From contig NZ_JBNAGF010000011.1 in the NCBI RefSeq assembly GCF_049801055.1, positions 115,631 to 179,630 on the forward strand: a DNA stretch of 64,000 nt, given 5' to 3'. Both the position numbers and the translations under genes were made by a program. The stretch is from JBNAGF01 sp049801055. GTDB lineage: Bacteria > Pseudomonadota > Alphaproteobacteria > Rhodobacterales > Rhodobacteraceae. The notes beneath the pieces are model-generated. The model made no database searches. It was not told where the DNA came from and worked only from the letters and a program-made list of their open reading frames with translations. Of the stretch, positions 43,922 through 52,478 are shown piece by piece; the first letter of the stretch is position 1, and every line of letters begins with the position of its first letter.

Positions 43922-44968
43922 TTACATCGGCAGGCTGACGGTAAAGGCCGCCCCCTGCCCCAGTTCGCTTTCTACCTTGAGGCGTCCGCGATGGCGGTTG
44001 ACGATGTGTTTGACGATAGCCAGCCCCAAACCGGTCCCGCCAAGCTCGCGCGACCGGTGGCTGTCTGCCCGATAAAACCTCTCGGTGAGGCGTGGCAGGT
44101 GGATCGGGTCGATCCCCGGCCCTTCGTCGATCACGCGCACACGCGCCGCCGGTCCGCGCATGGCCGGGTCACGGTCCGATTTCGACAGCTCGACCCGGAC
44201 GCGTCCGCCGCTGCCGCCATATTTGACGGCGTTTTCGATCAGGTTGGAAAAGACCTGTTTCAACTGGTCCGCGTCGCCAGGCACCACAATGGGCGTTTCG
44301 GGAACCAACGGCTGCAGAACCACGCCCGCCCCTTCTGCCAGAGGTCCCAGCGTGTTGAGCAGGGAACCGATCAAGGCGGTCAGGTCGACCTGCTCTTCAG
44401 GGCGTACGCGTTCCTGGCTTTCGACCCGATTCAGTGACATCAGGTCCCCCACCAGCCGGTTCATCCGACTGGCTTCATCGCCCATGATGCCGAGAAACCG
44501 GTCACGGGCGGCCTCGTCATCGCGGGCAGCACTCCGAAGGGTTTCGATGAAACCGATCAGCGCGGTCAGAGGGGTGCGTAACTCGTGACTGACATTGGCG
44601 ACAAAATCGCGCCGCATCTGCCCGGCCTGTTCCAATTGCGTTCTGTCGTTGAAACTGACAAGCAGCGCGCCACCCGAACCGGACCCGACCGCAGGGACAT
44701 ATCGGGTGTGCACGTCATAGGTTGTATCCTGACCGCCTTCGCTGGACAGGAAGCGGGTTTTGCAACTGGCGCGATCTTTCAGCCCCTGTTCGATCGTATC
44801 TATCATCTGGGGTTGGCGCAGGATCGTGACAAAGTTCCGCCCAACCAGATTTGGCCCCAGTAATGTGAGCGCATCGGCATTGGCCGCAATGATGAGTTCG
44901 GACTGATCGACCATCACCGCCGGCAACGGCATGGCGGCGAGCATATGATCGATCAGGTCATTTGCCAT
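43922..44968 (-). CDS. phoR: Phosphate regulon sensor histidine kinase PhoR
   Basis: A 348-residue histidine kinase: a PAS domain (about 10-110), the phospho-acceptor His128 in 'DFVANVSHELRTPLTALIGF', the N box 'QVFSNLIENAVKYGG', and G boxes 'VIDEGPGIDP' and 'GGTGLGLAIVKHIVNRH'. It has no N-terminal membrane segment, unlike E. coli PhoR, so it is either soluble or attached through partners. It starts one base after the PLP-enzyme stop and so ends the yicC-gmk operon. phoB is 7 kb away. Identity as PhoR rests on sequence type and nearness to pst. Confidence 0.85.
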   Translation of the reverse strand: MANDLIDHMLAAMPLPAVMVDQSELIIAANADALTLLGPNLVGRNFVTILRQPQMIDTIEQGLKDRASCKTRFLSSEGGQDTTYDVHTRYVPAVGSGSGGALLVSFNDRTQLEQAGQMRRDFVANVSHELRTPLTALIGFIETLRSAARDDEAARDRFLGIMGDEASRMNRLVGDLMSLNRVESQERVRPEEQVDLTALIGSLLNTLGPLAEGAGVVLQPLVPETPIVVPGDADQLKQVFSNLIENAVKYGGSGGRVRVELSKSDRDPAMRGPAARVRVIDEGPGIDPIHLPRLTERFYRADSHRSRELGGTGLGLAIVKHIVNRHRGRLKVESELGQGAAFTVSLPM

Positions 44969-44969
44969 G

Positions 44970-46157
44970 TCACTCGGCCCGGGATGCGGCCTCGACTGCC
45001 TCGGAAAACACCGCCTTCAACGTCGACGGATCTTCGAGACCAACCGAAACCCGGAAAAGACCCTCGGACATGCCACGAGCGGCGCGTTCGTCGGCCGTCA
45101 TCGCACGATGCGAGGACGAGGCGGGATGAGAGAGCGTGGTTCCCACATCCCCAAGTGTCGGCGCAAAACTGAGCCCCTGTGCGGCTCGGGTAAAGGCATT
45201 GGCTGCCGCGCGGCCGCCATCCAGTTCGAAACTGACCATGTTGCAACCCTGCCCGCCCAACAGACGTGTCGCTAGTTCACGGTCCGGATGATCCGCGCGA
45301 GTGGGATAGATCACGCGCTTTACTCCGGTCAGCCCGGCCAGATGATCCGCAAGCGCTACCGCCGTGGACTGGCTGCGGTCGAACCGCAGGTCGAAAGACA
45401 GCATGCCGCGTTCCGCCAACCAGCAGTCGAACGGGCTCGGGGTCATGCCGGTGGTCACGGAAAACACCCGCATCTTTTCCGTCAGCGCGGGATCACGGGC
45501 CACCGCATATCCGAGCATGACGTCCGAGTGGCCCGCCAGCAGCTTGGTGATTGAATGAAGAACGATATCGGCCCCGTGGTCAAAGGGCCGGATCGCGCGC
45601 GGCGTGGTAAAGGTGTTGTCCACCGCAAGCAGGATACCCCGATCCCGGCACAGCGCCGCCAACCCATCTAGGTCTGCCACGCGCAGGGTCGGGTTCGATA
45701 CCACTTCGACCAAAACCATCCGGGTTTCGGGGCGGATTTGCGCCCGAACATCATCGACATCACCGGGGTCTGCAAGCGATGTCGCGATTCCCAGCCGCGG
45801 AAGATCCTCCTTCATCATACGCAGACTGCGCCCGTATAGCTGGTTGCCACCGATCACATGATCGCCGCTGTGCAAAAGGCCCAGCAACGCTGCGGTGACC
45901 GCACCCATGCCGGAACCGGTAACAACACCACCCTGCGCGCCTTCCATGGCATCGAGCCGTTTGGCGACCACGTCAGCATTGGGATGCCCTTCCCGCGAAT
46001 ACGTATACCCGTGCACCCGCCCTTCGTATTGGTCATCCAACGCATCAGGGGTTTCGGAGGCATAGACCACTGACGGGCTCAGCGGTGTCACGACCGGGCA
46101 GCTGGCGCTATCCGGCAGCGGGTGCGGCCGGATCAGGGAACCTTCGGAGTTTTTCAT
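44970..46157 (-). CDS. Cys/Met-metabolism PLP-dependent enzyme (cystathionine gamma-synthase family)
   Basis: A 395-residue cytoplasmic PLP enzyme. Family features: 'YSREGHPNADVVAKRLDAMEG' (part 'SREGHPNADVVAKRL', near 52), 'GSGMGAVTAALLGLLHSGDHV', the PLP-binding Asp in 'LLAVDNTFTTP' and the Schiff-base Lys in 'VLHSITKLLAGHSDVMLG' near residue 200. It could be a gamma-synthase, gamma-lyase or related enzyme; the sequence alone does not say which. The start at 46157 has AGGG six bases upstream. It is 27 bases after the carbonic-anhydrase-like gene and one base before phoR. Confidence 0.85.
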   Translation of the reverse strand: MKNSEGSLIRPHPLPDSASCPVVTPLSPSVVYASETPDALDDQYEGRVHGYTYSREGHPNADVVAKRLDAMEGAQGGVVTGSGMGAVTAALLGLLHSGDHVIGGNQLYGRSLRMMKEDLPRLGIATSLADPGDVDDVRAQIRPETRMVLVEVVSNPTLRVADLDGLAALCRDRGILLAVDNTFTTPRAIRPFDHGADIVLHSITKLLAGHSDVMLGYAVARDPALTEKMRVFSVTTGMTPSPFDCWLAERGMLSFDLRFDRSQSTAVALADHLAGLTGVKRVIYPTRADHPDRELATRLLGGQGCNMVSFELDGGRAAANAFTRAAQGLSFAPTLGDVGTTLSHPASSSHRAMTADERAARGMSEGLFRVSVGLEDPSTLKAVFSEAVEAASRAE

Positions 46158-46184
46158 GGCGGGCCCTTTCAAACGAATACCCGC

Positions 46185-46706
46185 TCAGAGCGGTTTCAGA
46201 TCGGCCCGAAAACGGCGCAGGTTTTCCTGATAGCCAAAGGCGATGATCGCGAATTTCTTCACTGCGGCCTCGTCCAGTTCACGCACCACCTTACCCGGCG
46301 ATCCCATCACCAGCGAGTTGTCGGGTATTTCCTTGTTTTCCGTGATCAGAGCGCCAGCGCCAATCAGGCAGTTCCTGCCGATCTTGGCCCCGTTCAGGAT
46401 GGTCGCTCCCATACCGATCAGAGAGTTGTCGCCGATGGTGCAACCATGCAGCATGACCTTGTGACCGATCGTGCAGTTGGTGCCGATTGTCAGCGGGTAT
46501 CCCATATCGGTGTGCAGCACGCAGTTCTCCTGCACGTTGCTGCCGGCGCCGACCCGGATCTCCTCATTGTCGCCGCGCAGTGTGGACCCGAACCAGACGC
46601 TGCTGTCCTTTTCCATGACAACTTTTCCGATCACATTTGCATCCGGGGCGGCCCAGCTGTCTTCGTGCAGGTCGGGTGTGAGATCCCCAAGGGCATAAAG
46701 TGTCAT
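46185..46706 (-). CDS. Gamma-carbonic anhydrase family protein
   Basis: A 173-residue left-handed beta-helix protein with hexapeptide repeats ('NVIGKVVMEKDSSVWFGSTLRGD', part 'DSSVWFGSTLRGD' near 35). The three zinc-ligand histidines of the family are visible in 'VLHTDMGYP' and 'GHKVMLHGCTIGDN'. Members hydrate CO2 or bind CoA-type molecules (YrdA/PaaY-like). It overlaps the gmk stop by four bases. Confidence 0.9.
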   Translation of the reverse strand: MTLYALGDLTPDLHEDSWAAPDANVIGKVVMEKDSSVWFGSTLRGDNEEIRVGAGSNVQENCVLHTDMGYPLTIGTNCTIGHKVMLHGCTIGDNSLIGMGATILNGAKIGRNCLIGAGALITENKEIPDNSLVMGSPGKVVRELDEAAVKKFAIIAFGYQENLRRFRADLKPL

Positions 46707-47344
46707 GACAGTTCCTCGAATTCGGTTTGCAGTTTGCGGACATGGTCCTGAAGTGCCGGCTGCTGGATCCGGCGCATGCGTTCGGCGCTGACGATGGTTT
46801 TCAACCGCGCCTCGGTCTCGTCAAGGTCATCGTTGACCAGAACGTAGTCGTAATAGCCCCAATGGCTGATCTCGTCCCAGCTCTTGAGCATACGTTTACC
46901 GATGACGTCTTCGCTGTCCTGACCACGCGTTTCCAGCCGTCTCCGCAGTTCGCGGATCGACGGCGGCAGAATGAAGATCGACAGCGCATGCTTGCCCAGA
47001 TCCGAGTTCCTGATCTGGATCTCACCCTGCCAGTCCACGTCGAAAAGAACATCGCGCCCGGCATTGATGGTATCCCTAACCGGACCGGCAGGAGAGCCAT
47101 AGAAATTGCCGAAAACAAAAGCATGTTCGAGCATTTGCCCCTCGGCCACCTGCTGTTTGAACGCCTCTTCCGACAAGAAAAAGTACTCTCGCCCGTCGAC
47201 CTCGCCCGGGCGCGGCGCGCGGGTCGTGGCTGACACCGAGAATTGCAACCCTTCGTCCCAGGCCATCAGCCGGCGCGCCAAGGTGGATTTTCCGGCCCCC
47301 GAGGGGGATGAAAGGATGATCAACAGGCCACGGCGGTCCACCAT
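46703..47344 (-). CDS. gmk: Guanylate kinase
   Basis: A 213-residue enzyme that makes GDP from GMP and ATP. The P-loop 'SSPSGAGKSTLARRL' is at residues 12-26; the GMP-binding segment has 'SATTRAPRPGEVDGREYFFL' near 38-57 and 'LFDVDWQGEIQIR'. It follows yicC by 20 bases, a widely conserved pair. Confidence 0.96.
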   Translation of the reverse strand: MVDRRGLLIILSSPSGAGKSTLARRLMAWDEGLQFSVSATTRAPRPGEVDGREYFFLSEEAFKQQVAEGQMLEHAFVFGNFYGSPAGPVRDTINAGRDVLFDVDWQGEIQIRNSDLGKHALSIFILPPSIRELRRRLETRGQDSEDVIGKRMLKSWDEISHWGYYDYVLVNDDLDETEARLKTIVSAERMRRIQQPALQDHVRKLQTEFEELS

Positions 47345-47364
47345 CTGGGTTCTCCTTGTTCTTG

Positions 47365-48255
47365 TTATTCGACGTTCTGAACCTGCTCGCGCATCTGGTC
47401 AATGACCGCCTTGAGCTCCAGCCCTACCGCGGTCAGGTCGCTGTTTTGGGATTTCGAACAAAGCGTGTTGGCCTCACGATTGAATTCCTGCATCAGAAAA
47501 TCGAACTTGCGGCCGATGGGACCGCCCTTTTCCAGCAGCGCCCGGGCCGCGTTTACATGGGCCGCCAGTCGATCAAGCTCTTCGGTCACGTCTGCCTTGA
47601 CCGAGATCAGTGCCAGCTCCTGTGCCACCCGGTCCGGGTCGGCCCCGTCGGAATTCTTCAGAACCCGGTCGAGATTTGATTGCAACGTGGCCGCCATTGC
47701 TTCGCGGCGTGCTTCGGCCAGCCCGGCTGCCTTTGTTGTAAGTTCGGAAACCTGCACCAACTGCCGTCTCAGAATCTCGTTCAGTGCCGCCCCTTCGTCG
47801 GCGCGCATCTGCACGAAATCGGCAACCAGCCCGGAGAACTCTTGCTTCAACTGCGCCACCAGCGGCGCCACGTCAGTTTCGGCCGCACTTGTTTCCCAGA
47901 CACCCCGAAGGCCCAGCAAATCGGCTGCCCGTGTGGGTTCCAGAGCAACCCCGCGCGTTGCCGCTTCGGCCTCGACCTGTTTGACTGCGTCCAATGCCGC
48001 AGCAAGAACCGCAGGGTTGAGCGCCATGTCCGCCTGCTCCTCGCCGCGGGACAGGCGCAAGTTCAGGGTGATGTTTCCGCGGGTCGCAGCCTTGCCGAGT
48101 TCGGTCCGCAGATACGCTTCCAACCCCTCGAGCCAGTCCGGTATGCGCAGACGCAGATCCTGCCCTTTGCCATTCACACTGCGCAGTTCCCAGCCCCAGG
48201 TGAACGGGCCCTGCCCGCCCTTGGCCGAGGCAAAACCAGTCATGGATCGGATCAT
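47365..48255 (-). CDS. yicC: YicC-family endoribonuclease
   Basis: A 296-residue protein of the YicC/YloC family, helical ribonucleases that cleave RNA and affect small-RNA turnover in E. coli. N-terminal signature 'MIRSMTGFASAKG', then 'WELRSVNGKGQDLRLRIP', and the C-terminal DUF1732 block 'KFDFLMQEFNREANTLCSKS' near 250, with the conserved end 'VGLELKAVIDQMREQVQNVE'. AAGGAG eight bases before the ATG at 48255 fixes the start. First gene of the gmk operon. Confidence 0.94.
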   Translation of the reverse strand: MIRSMTGFASAKGGQGPFTWGWELRSVNGKGQDLRLRIPDWLEGLEAYLRTELGKAATRGNITLNLRLSRGEEQADMALNPAVLAAALDAVKQVEAEAATRGVALEPTRAADLLGLRGVWETSAAETDVAPLVAQLKQEFSGLVADFVQMRADEGAALNEILRRQLVQVSELTTKAAGLAEARREAMAATLQSNLDRVLKNSDGADPDRVAQELALISVKADVTEELDRLAAHVNAARALLEKGGPIGRKFDFLMQEFNREANTLCSKSQNSDLTAVGLELKAVIDQMREQVQNVE

Positions 48256-48429
48256 GTGCACTGCTCCTTGGGCTTTGGCCGGTCCTTCGGTCGGGTCGTT
48301 GGCCATTTTCTCTGTTGCGCCGATGGCTCGGGCGCTTGCCGGGCACCTAACGGCAAGAGACGCCCCAGGGCAAGGGGCTGTGGCGGTATGGACAGAGGCG
48401 CTTATGGTGCCTTTGCAGGTTTCGGGACG

Positions 48430-48445
48430 TTAACCACTCTTTAAC
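48430..48445 (+). promoter_or_regulatory. CtrA-like binding box 1 (perfect TTAA-N7-TTAAC)
   Basis: TTAA, seven bases, TTAAC: an exact match to the alphaproteobacterial CtrA consensus, 168 bases upstream of the PAS-protein start at 48598. Confidence 0.65.
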
Positions 48446-48479
48446 GATTTGCTCCAATTTTGATTTAATCCGTGACACG

Positions 48480-48495
48480 TTAACTCACAGGTAAC
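48480..48495 (+). promoter_or_regulatory. CtrA-like binding box 2 (TTAA-N7-GTAAC)
   Basis: TTAA, seven bases, GTAAC: one mismatch to the CtrA consensus, exactly 50 bases downstream of box 1 and on the same strand. Confidence 0.55.
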
Positions 48496-48597
48496 CTGAT
48501 TTGAGCCTTTCGTGCCGGAGGTGCTGGCGACACATGAATGTCATCGCCGCACAAGGAGCATCGATACAGGTGGTGTAACGAGTGGGGACAAACGGAT

Positions 48598-49314
48598 ATG
48601 CGCTTTTTCTTCCGAAACAGGCCTGAGACCGGAAAAGTCGTGGCCATGAACCGGTTCCGGAGCCGTCACAATCTGGCACCTTTGCGGCAGGCCGAAGCCT
48701 ATTGGAACGCGCTTCGGGAAGGATCCGAGGTTCCGAGGCGGTCTCAGGTCGATCCACGCGGGCTTGAGAACATCCTACCCCATACCTTCATTCTAGAGCG
48801 AATTGCACCGGGGATTGCCCGTTTCCGTCTGGCCGGGCAACATCTTACCGAGCTTGCCGGAACCGATTTGCGCGGCATGCCGATCTCCGCGCTTTTTTCT
48901 TCCGAGGGCCGTTCGGAGATCAGCGCCGTGCTTGAGAGCCTGTTCGATGGGCCAACGATCGCAGAACTTTCATTGGATGGCGCTGGAAATGCGCTGACGC
49001 CGGGGGTGGACGCCCGGATGGTGCTGTTGCCGCTGGCTGGTGAACGGGGTGAGATATCCCGCGCGCTGGGGGTAATGGCGGCCGACCGCATACCGCGCCG
49101 ACCTTTGCCGAGGTTCCGCGTGGACGAAGTTACCCTGCGGCCGGTTTTTTCACCCGCTGCTCCGCAACGCCCCCTTTACCGGAGTTCGGACCAACCAGCG
49201 GTGGCACCGGCATCGCTGAGCTTGAGTGAAGGCATGGCCGAGGAACCGGCACCGTTCGATACGGCACCCAAACAGGGGCGCCCAAACCTGCGTCTTGTTG
49301 CGTCAAACGACTGA
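48598..49314 (+). CDS. PAS-domain protein (PAS_5 family)
   Basis: A 238-residue soluble protein with a PAS_5-type domain (PF07310) around residues 30-155: 'QAEAYWNALREGSEVPRRSQVDPRGLENIL' (part 'RRSQVDPRGLENILPHTFIL') and 'IARFRLAGQHLTELAGTDLRGMPIS'. The C-terminal 80 residues are proline- and arginine-rich and probably disordered. There is no output domain, so it may act by binding a partner. The start is uncertain: ATG at 48598 (GGGGA upstream), 48538 or 48646 are all possible. Two CtrA-like boxes lie upstream. Confidence 0.8.
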   Translation: MRFFFRNRPETGKVVAMNRFRSRHNLAPLRQAEAYWNALREGSEVPRRSQVDPRGLENILPHTFILERIAPGIARFRLAGQHLTELAGTDLRGMPISALFSSEGRSEISAVLESLFDGPTIAELSLDGAGNALTPGVDARMVLLPLAGERGEISRALGVMAADRIPRRPLPRFRVDEVTLRPVFSPAAPQRPLYRSSDQPAVAPASLSLSEGMAEEPAPFDTAPKQGRPNLRLVASND

Positions 49315-49353
49315 GGTTTTTCTTTCTGGTCAGTCGGATACACTACCATCATA

Positions 49354-49383
49354 AACAAAAAATCCCGGCCCTTGGGGCCGGGA
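49354..49383 (-). terminator. Rho-independent terminator of the DAHP synthase gene
   Basis: 9-base perfect stem TCCCGGCCC / GGGCCGGGA with a 3-base loop. On the minus strand it is followed by a run of six T (then GTTT), 29 bases after the DAHP synthase stop. It may also end the convergent PAS-protein transcript. Confidence 0.9.
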
Positions 49384-49411
49384 CAATTCGTCTATCAGAA
49401 CCGATCAGGTA

Positions 49412-50782
49412 TCAACCGGCTTGCCGGTTCTCCCGGGCTTCGCGCAAGGCCGACAACTCTTCGGCCACGAGGAACGCAAGCTCCAAGGACTGCGAGGCGT
49501 TCAGGCGCGGATCGCATGCGGTGTGATACCGGTCCGAGAGATCTTCTTCGGTCACGGCACGAACGCCGCCGGTGCATTCCGTCACATCCTGACCGGTCAT
49601 TTCGAAGTGCACACCGCCGGGAATGGTGCCTTCGGCCTGATGCACTGCAAAGAACTCGCGCACTTCGCGCAACACGGAATCAAATGGCCGGGTCTTGTAG
49701 CCGGTGGCCGACTTGATCGTGTTGCCGTGCATCGGGTCGCACACCCAGGTCACATTGGCACCCTCTTCCTTCACCGTCTGAATCAGGCGCGGCAGGTTTT
49801 CTCCGACTTTGCCCGCACCAAAGCGCGCGATCAGTGTCAGCCGCCCTTCTTCGTTGTCAGGGTTCAGCTTGGCCATCAGCGCCTTCAGATCTTCGGCGGT
49901 GGTGGTCGGGCCGCATTTCAAACCGATCGGGTTCAACACACCGGACAGGAATTCGACATGTGCGCCATCCGGCTGCCGCGTGCGATCGCCGATCCAGAGC
50001 ATGTGCCCCGAGCCGGCCAGCCAGTTTCCGGATGTCGAATCAAGCCGCGTCAGGGCCTCTTCGTATTCCAGCAGCAGGCTTTCATGGCTGGTGTAGAATT
50101 CGACCGATTGCAGGGTGTGGGCAGTATCCTGATTGACCCCGGCCGCTTTCATGAAGTCCAGCGTATCGGAAATCCGCGTTGCCAGTTCGCGATACTTCTC
50201 GGCCTTTTCGTTTTCGGTGAAGCCAAGCGTCCAGGCATGAACCTGATTCACGTCGGCATAACCACCGGTCGAGAAGGCCCGCAGCAGGTTCAGCGTGGCC
50301 GCCGCCTGTGTGTAGGCCTGCAACATCTTGGCCGGGTCCGGGCTCCGGGCCTCGGGCGTGAAATCCAGTTCATTGATGATGTCACCGCGGTAGCTTGGTA
50401 GTTCCACGCCATCCACCACCTCGGTCGGGGCACTGCGCGGCTTGGCAAACTGCCCAGCCATGCGGCCGACTTTGACCACCGGCACCTTGGCGCCATAGGT
50501 CAGCACCATTGCCATCTGCAGCATCACCTTGAAGGTATCCCGAATGCCGTCGGCACTGAACTGTTCAAAGCTCTCGGCGCAGTCGCCGCCCTGCAACAGG
50601 AACGCTTCGCCGCGACCCGCAGCCCCAAGATGCTGTTTCAGACGACGCGCCTCGCCGGCAAACACAAGTGGCGGATACTTGGAAAGCTGTGCCTCAACCG
50701 CGGCCAGGGCCTCGGGGTTGGTATAGTCGGGCATCTGAACCCGCGGTTTCTCGCGCCAGTTCGATTTTTGCCACTCACTCAT
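49412..50782 (-). CDS. aroG: Class II 3-deoxy-7-phosphoheptulonate (DAHP) synthase
   Basis: A 456-residue plant-type DAHP synthase, first enzyme of the shikimate pathway, joining phosphoenolpyruvate and erythrose 4-phosphate. Seen: 'KYPPLVFAGEARRLKQHL' near residue 37, 'LLQGGDCAESFEQF' (metal-binding Cys, near 63), 'KVGRMAGQFAKPRS', 'GSGHMLWIGDRTRQ' and 'WVCDPMHGNTIKSATGYKTR' (part 'CDPMHGNT'). The length is standard for class II. The start at 50782 has GGAGAAGAG upstream. A strong terminator follows the gene, so it is a single-gene unit. Confidence 0.95.
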   Translation of the reverse strand: MSEWQKSNWREKPRVQMPDYTNPEALAAVEAQLSKYPPLVFAGEARRLKQHLGAAGRGEAFLLQGGDCAESFEQFSADGIRDTFKVMLQMAMVLTYGAKVPVVKVGRMAGQFAKPRSAPTEVVDGVELPSYRGDIINELDFTPEARSPDPAKMLQAYTQAAATLNLLRAFSTGGYADVNQVHAWTLGFTENEKAEKYRELATRISDTLDFMKAAGVNQDTAHTLQSVEFYTSHESLLLEYEEALTRLDSTSGNWLAGSGHMLWIGDRTRQPDGAHVEFLSGVLNPIGLKCGPTTTAEDLKALMAKLNPDNEEGRLTLIARFGAGKVGENLPRLIQTVKEEGANVTWVCDPMHGNTIKSATGYKTRPFDSVLREVREFFAVHQAEGTIPGGVHFEMTGQDVTECTGGVRAVTEEDLSDRYHTACDPRLNASQSLELAFLVAEELSALREARENRQAG

Positions 50783-50952
50783 TGCTCTCTTCTCCGCTGA
50801 GGTATTACAGGGGCTCTCTATACAAAAGCGCACGGGTCGACGCCACACCCTATTCGCCTTGCTCTTGACGGAGCGCCAAAGCTCTGGCCAAGGTGAGAAA
50901 TCGTTGACGGCATCTTCGCCGGAAACACCGCTTGATTCTAGGATCCCCGCCC

Positions 50953-51957
50953 ATGAAAGAGCAACGCCAAGTTGTCGCCGTGGAGAACGCTTCCGACCGA
51001 CCCCGGCGCATCGTGTTCGCGCTGTTGGAAAATTTCACCCTGTTGTGTTTCGCCTCGGCCATGGAGAGCTTGCGCATTGCCAACAGGATGGCTGACAAAG
51101 AGCTGTATTCCTGGGTTCTGGTTGGCGAAGGCGGCGATACCATCAGCTGCTCTGCCGGCACGAGGTTCCAGCTGGATGGTGATCTGGGAGACCTGAACCG
51201 GGACGACATCCTGCTGGTTTGCGGCGGCATCGAGGTGCATCTGGCCACGACCAAGAAAATGTTGTCTTGGCTTCGGCGCGAAGCGCGCCGTGGCATGATG
51301 TTGGGCGGGCTGTGCACAGCCGCCTATACACTGGCCAAGGCCGGGTTGCTTGATGGCAAGAAGGCGACAATTCACTGGGAAAACTCCGACAGTTTCACAG
51401 AAGAGTTCGAAGACGTCGAACTGACCAAGTCGGTCTTTGTTATGGATGGCAATCGCGTTACCACCGCGGGCGGCACATCTTCGATCGACCTGATGCTCAA
51501 GCTGATCGCCACGCATCATGGCGAAACGCTGGCAAACGCCGTCGCGGACCAGTTGATCTATTCCTCGATCCGGACTGATCAGGACAGCCAGAGACTCAGC
51601 GTTCCGACCCGGATCGGTGTGCGGCACCCAAAACTCAGCCAAGTGATCCAGATGATGGAAAACAACATCGAGGAACCGATCAGCCCCTCGGTTCTGGCCA
51701 AAGATGTCGGCATGTCCACGCGTCAGCTGGAGCGGCTTTTCCGCCGCTACCTGAACCGTTCGCCAAAACGCTATTACATGGAACTGCGCCTGCAAAAGGC
51801 CCGTAACCTGTTGTTGCAGACCGATATGAGCGTGATCAACGTGGCTCTGGCCTGCGGTTTTGCCTCACCGTCCCATTTCTCGAAATGCTATCGGGCGCAT
51901 TATGACACCACGCCTTACCGTGAACGTGGTGCGCAGGCGGCGCGGCTTTCGGTGTGA
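50953..51957 (+). CDS. GlxA-family AraC-type transcription regulator with DJ-1/PfpI domain
   Basis: A 334-residue regulator: an N-terminal DJ-1/PfpI-like domain (about 15-185) with the nucleophile-elbow Cys in 'GGLCTAAYTLAKAGLLDG' near residue 120, and a C-terminal AraC double helix-turn-helix ('LAKDVGMSTRQLERLFRRYL', then 'VALACGFASPSHFSKCYRAHY'). Relatives control glycine betaine, carnitine or choline use, but no such genes are adjacent here. It overlaps the GNAT gene by four bases. Confidence 0.9.
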   Translation: MKEQRQVVAVENASDRPRRIVFALLENFTLLCFASAMESLRIANRMADKELYSWVLVGEGGDTISCSAGTRFQLDGDLGDLNRDDILLVCGGIEVHLATTKKMLSWLRREARRGMMLGGLCTAAYTLAKAGLLDGKKATIHWENSDSFTEEFEDVELTKSVFVMDGNRVTTAGGTSSIDLMLKLIATHHGETLANAVADQLIYSSIRTDQDSQRLSVPTRIGVRHPKLSQVIQMMENNIEEPISPSVLAKDVGMSTRQLERLFRRYLNRSPKRYYMELRLQKARNLLLQTDMSVINVALACGFASPSHFSKCYRAHYDTTPYRERGAQAARLSV

Positions 51958-52478
51958 TCCGAACCCGGCGGTTGCTGTTGCGTCCGGCGCGGGCCGCCGA
52001 TCTGGAGGCGTTGCACGAGATCTTTTCCGATCCCGAGACGATGCGCTACTGGGACCGCCCCGCCGATGACGACATCGAACGGACCCGCGCCTTTCTGGCC
52101 GCATTCATGCGCGAGGATCCGGCCACCCGCTATGAGTTCATTCTCGATCTGGACGGGCAATGCGTTGGCAAGGCCGGGGTCTGGGACAAGCCCGAGGTCG
52201 GTTTCATCCTGAACCGCGCGCATTGGGGCCAGGGTTTGGTGCGCGAGGCATTGGAGGCGATTCTGCCCAGTGCTTTTGCCGCTTTCCCGGAATGCGCTGC
52301 GTTGACCGCGCAGGCTGATCCGCGCAACCAACGCTCTTGCAGGTTGCTGGAGAACCTTGGGTTTCGGCTCGACCGGATTGGCAAAAAGGATTTCTGCTAT
52401 GGCGGCGTCGAATGGTGCGACACGGCCTATTACCTGCTGCCACGTGCGCCAGATCAGCTTGCGGGAGATATCCGGTAA
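51954..52478 (+). CDS. GNAT-family N-acetyltransferase
   Basis: A 174-residue acetyltransferase of the RimJ/RimL-like GNAT group: 'IRTRRLLLRPARAADLEAL' at the start, 'MRYWDRPADDDIERTRAFL', the acetyl-CoA segment 'VGFILNRAHWGQGLVREALEAIL' (part 'LNRAHWGQGLVREAL') and 'NQRSCRLLENLGFRLD'. The substrate is unknown. It starts with GTG overlapping the regulator's stop, so the two are coupled. Its last 25 bases overlap the convergent sugar dehydrogenase gene. Confidence 0.88.
   Translation: MIRTRRLLLRPARAADLEALHEIFSDPETMRYWDRPADDDIERTRAFLAAFMREDPATRYEFILDLDGQCVGKAGVWDKPEVGFILNRAHWGQGLVREALEAILPSAFAAFPECAALTAQADPRNQRSCRLLENLGFRLDRIGKKDFCYGGVEWCDTAYYLLPRAPDQLAGDIR

Larger units (their letters stand above)
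48256..48597. other. 342-base divergent region between yicC and PAS-protein gene
   Basis: No gene supported. It holds the leftward yicC promoter and the rightward promoter of the PAS protein. It becomes AT-rich and TTAA-rich from about 48430, where two CtrA-like boxes lie (listed separately). Confidence 0.55.
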
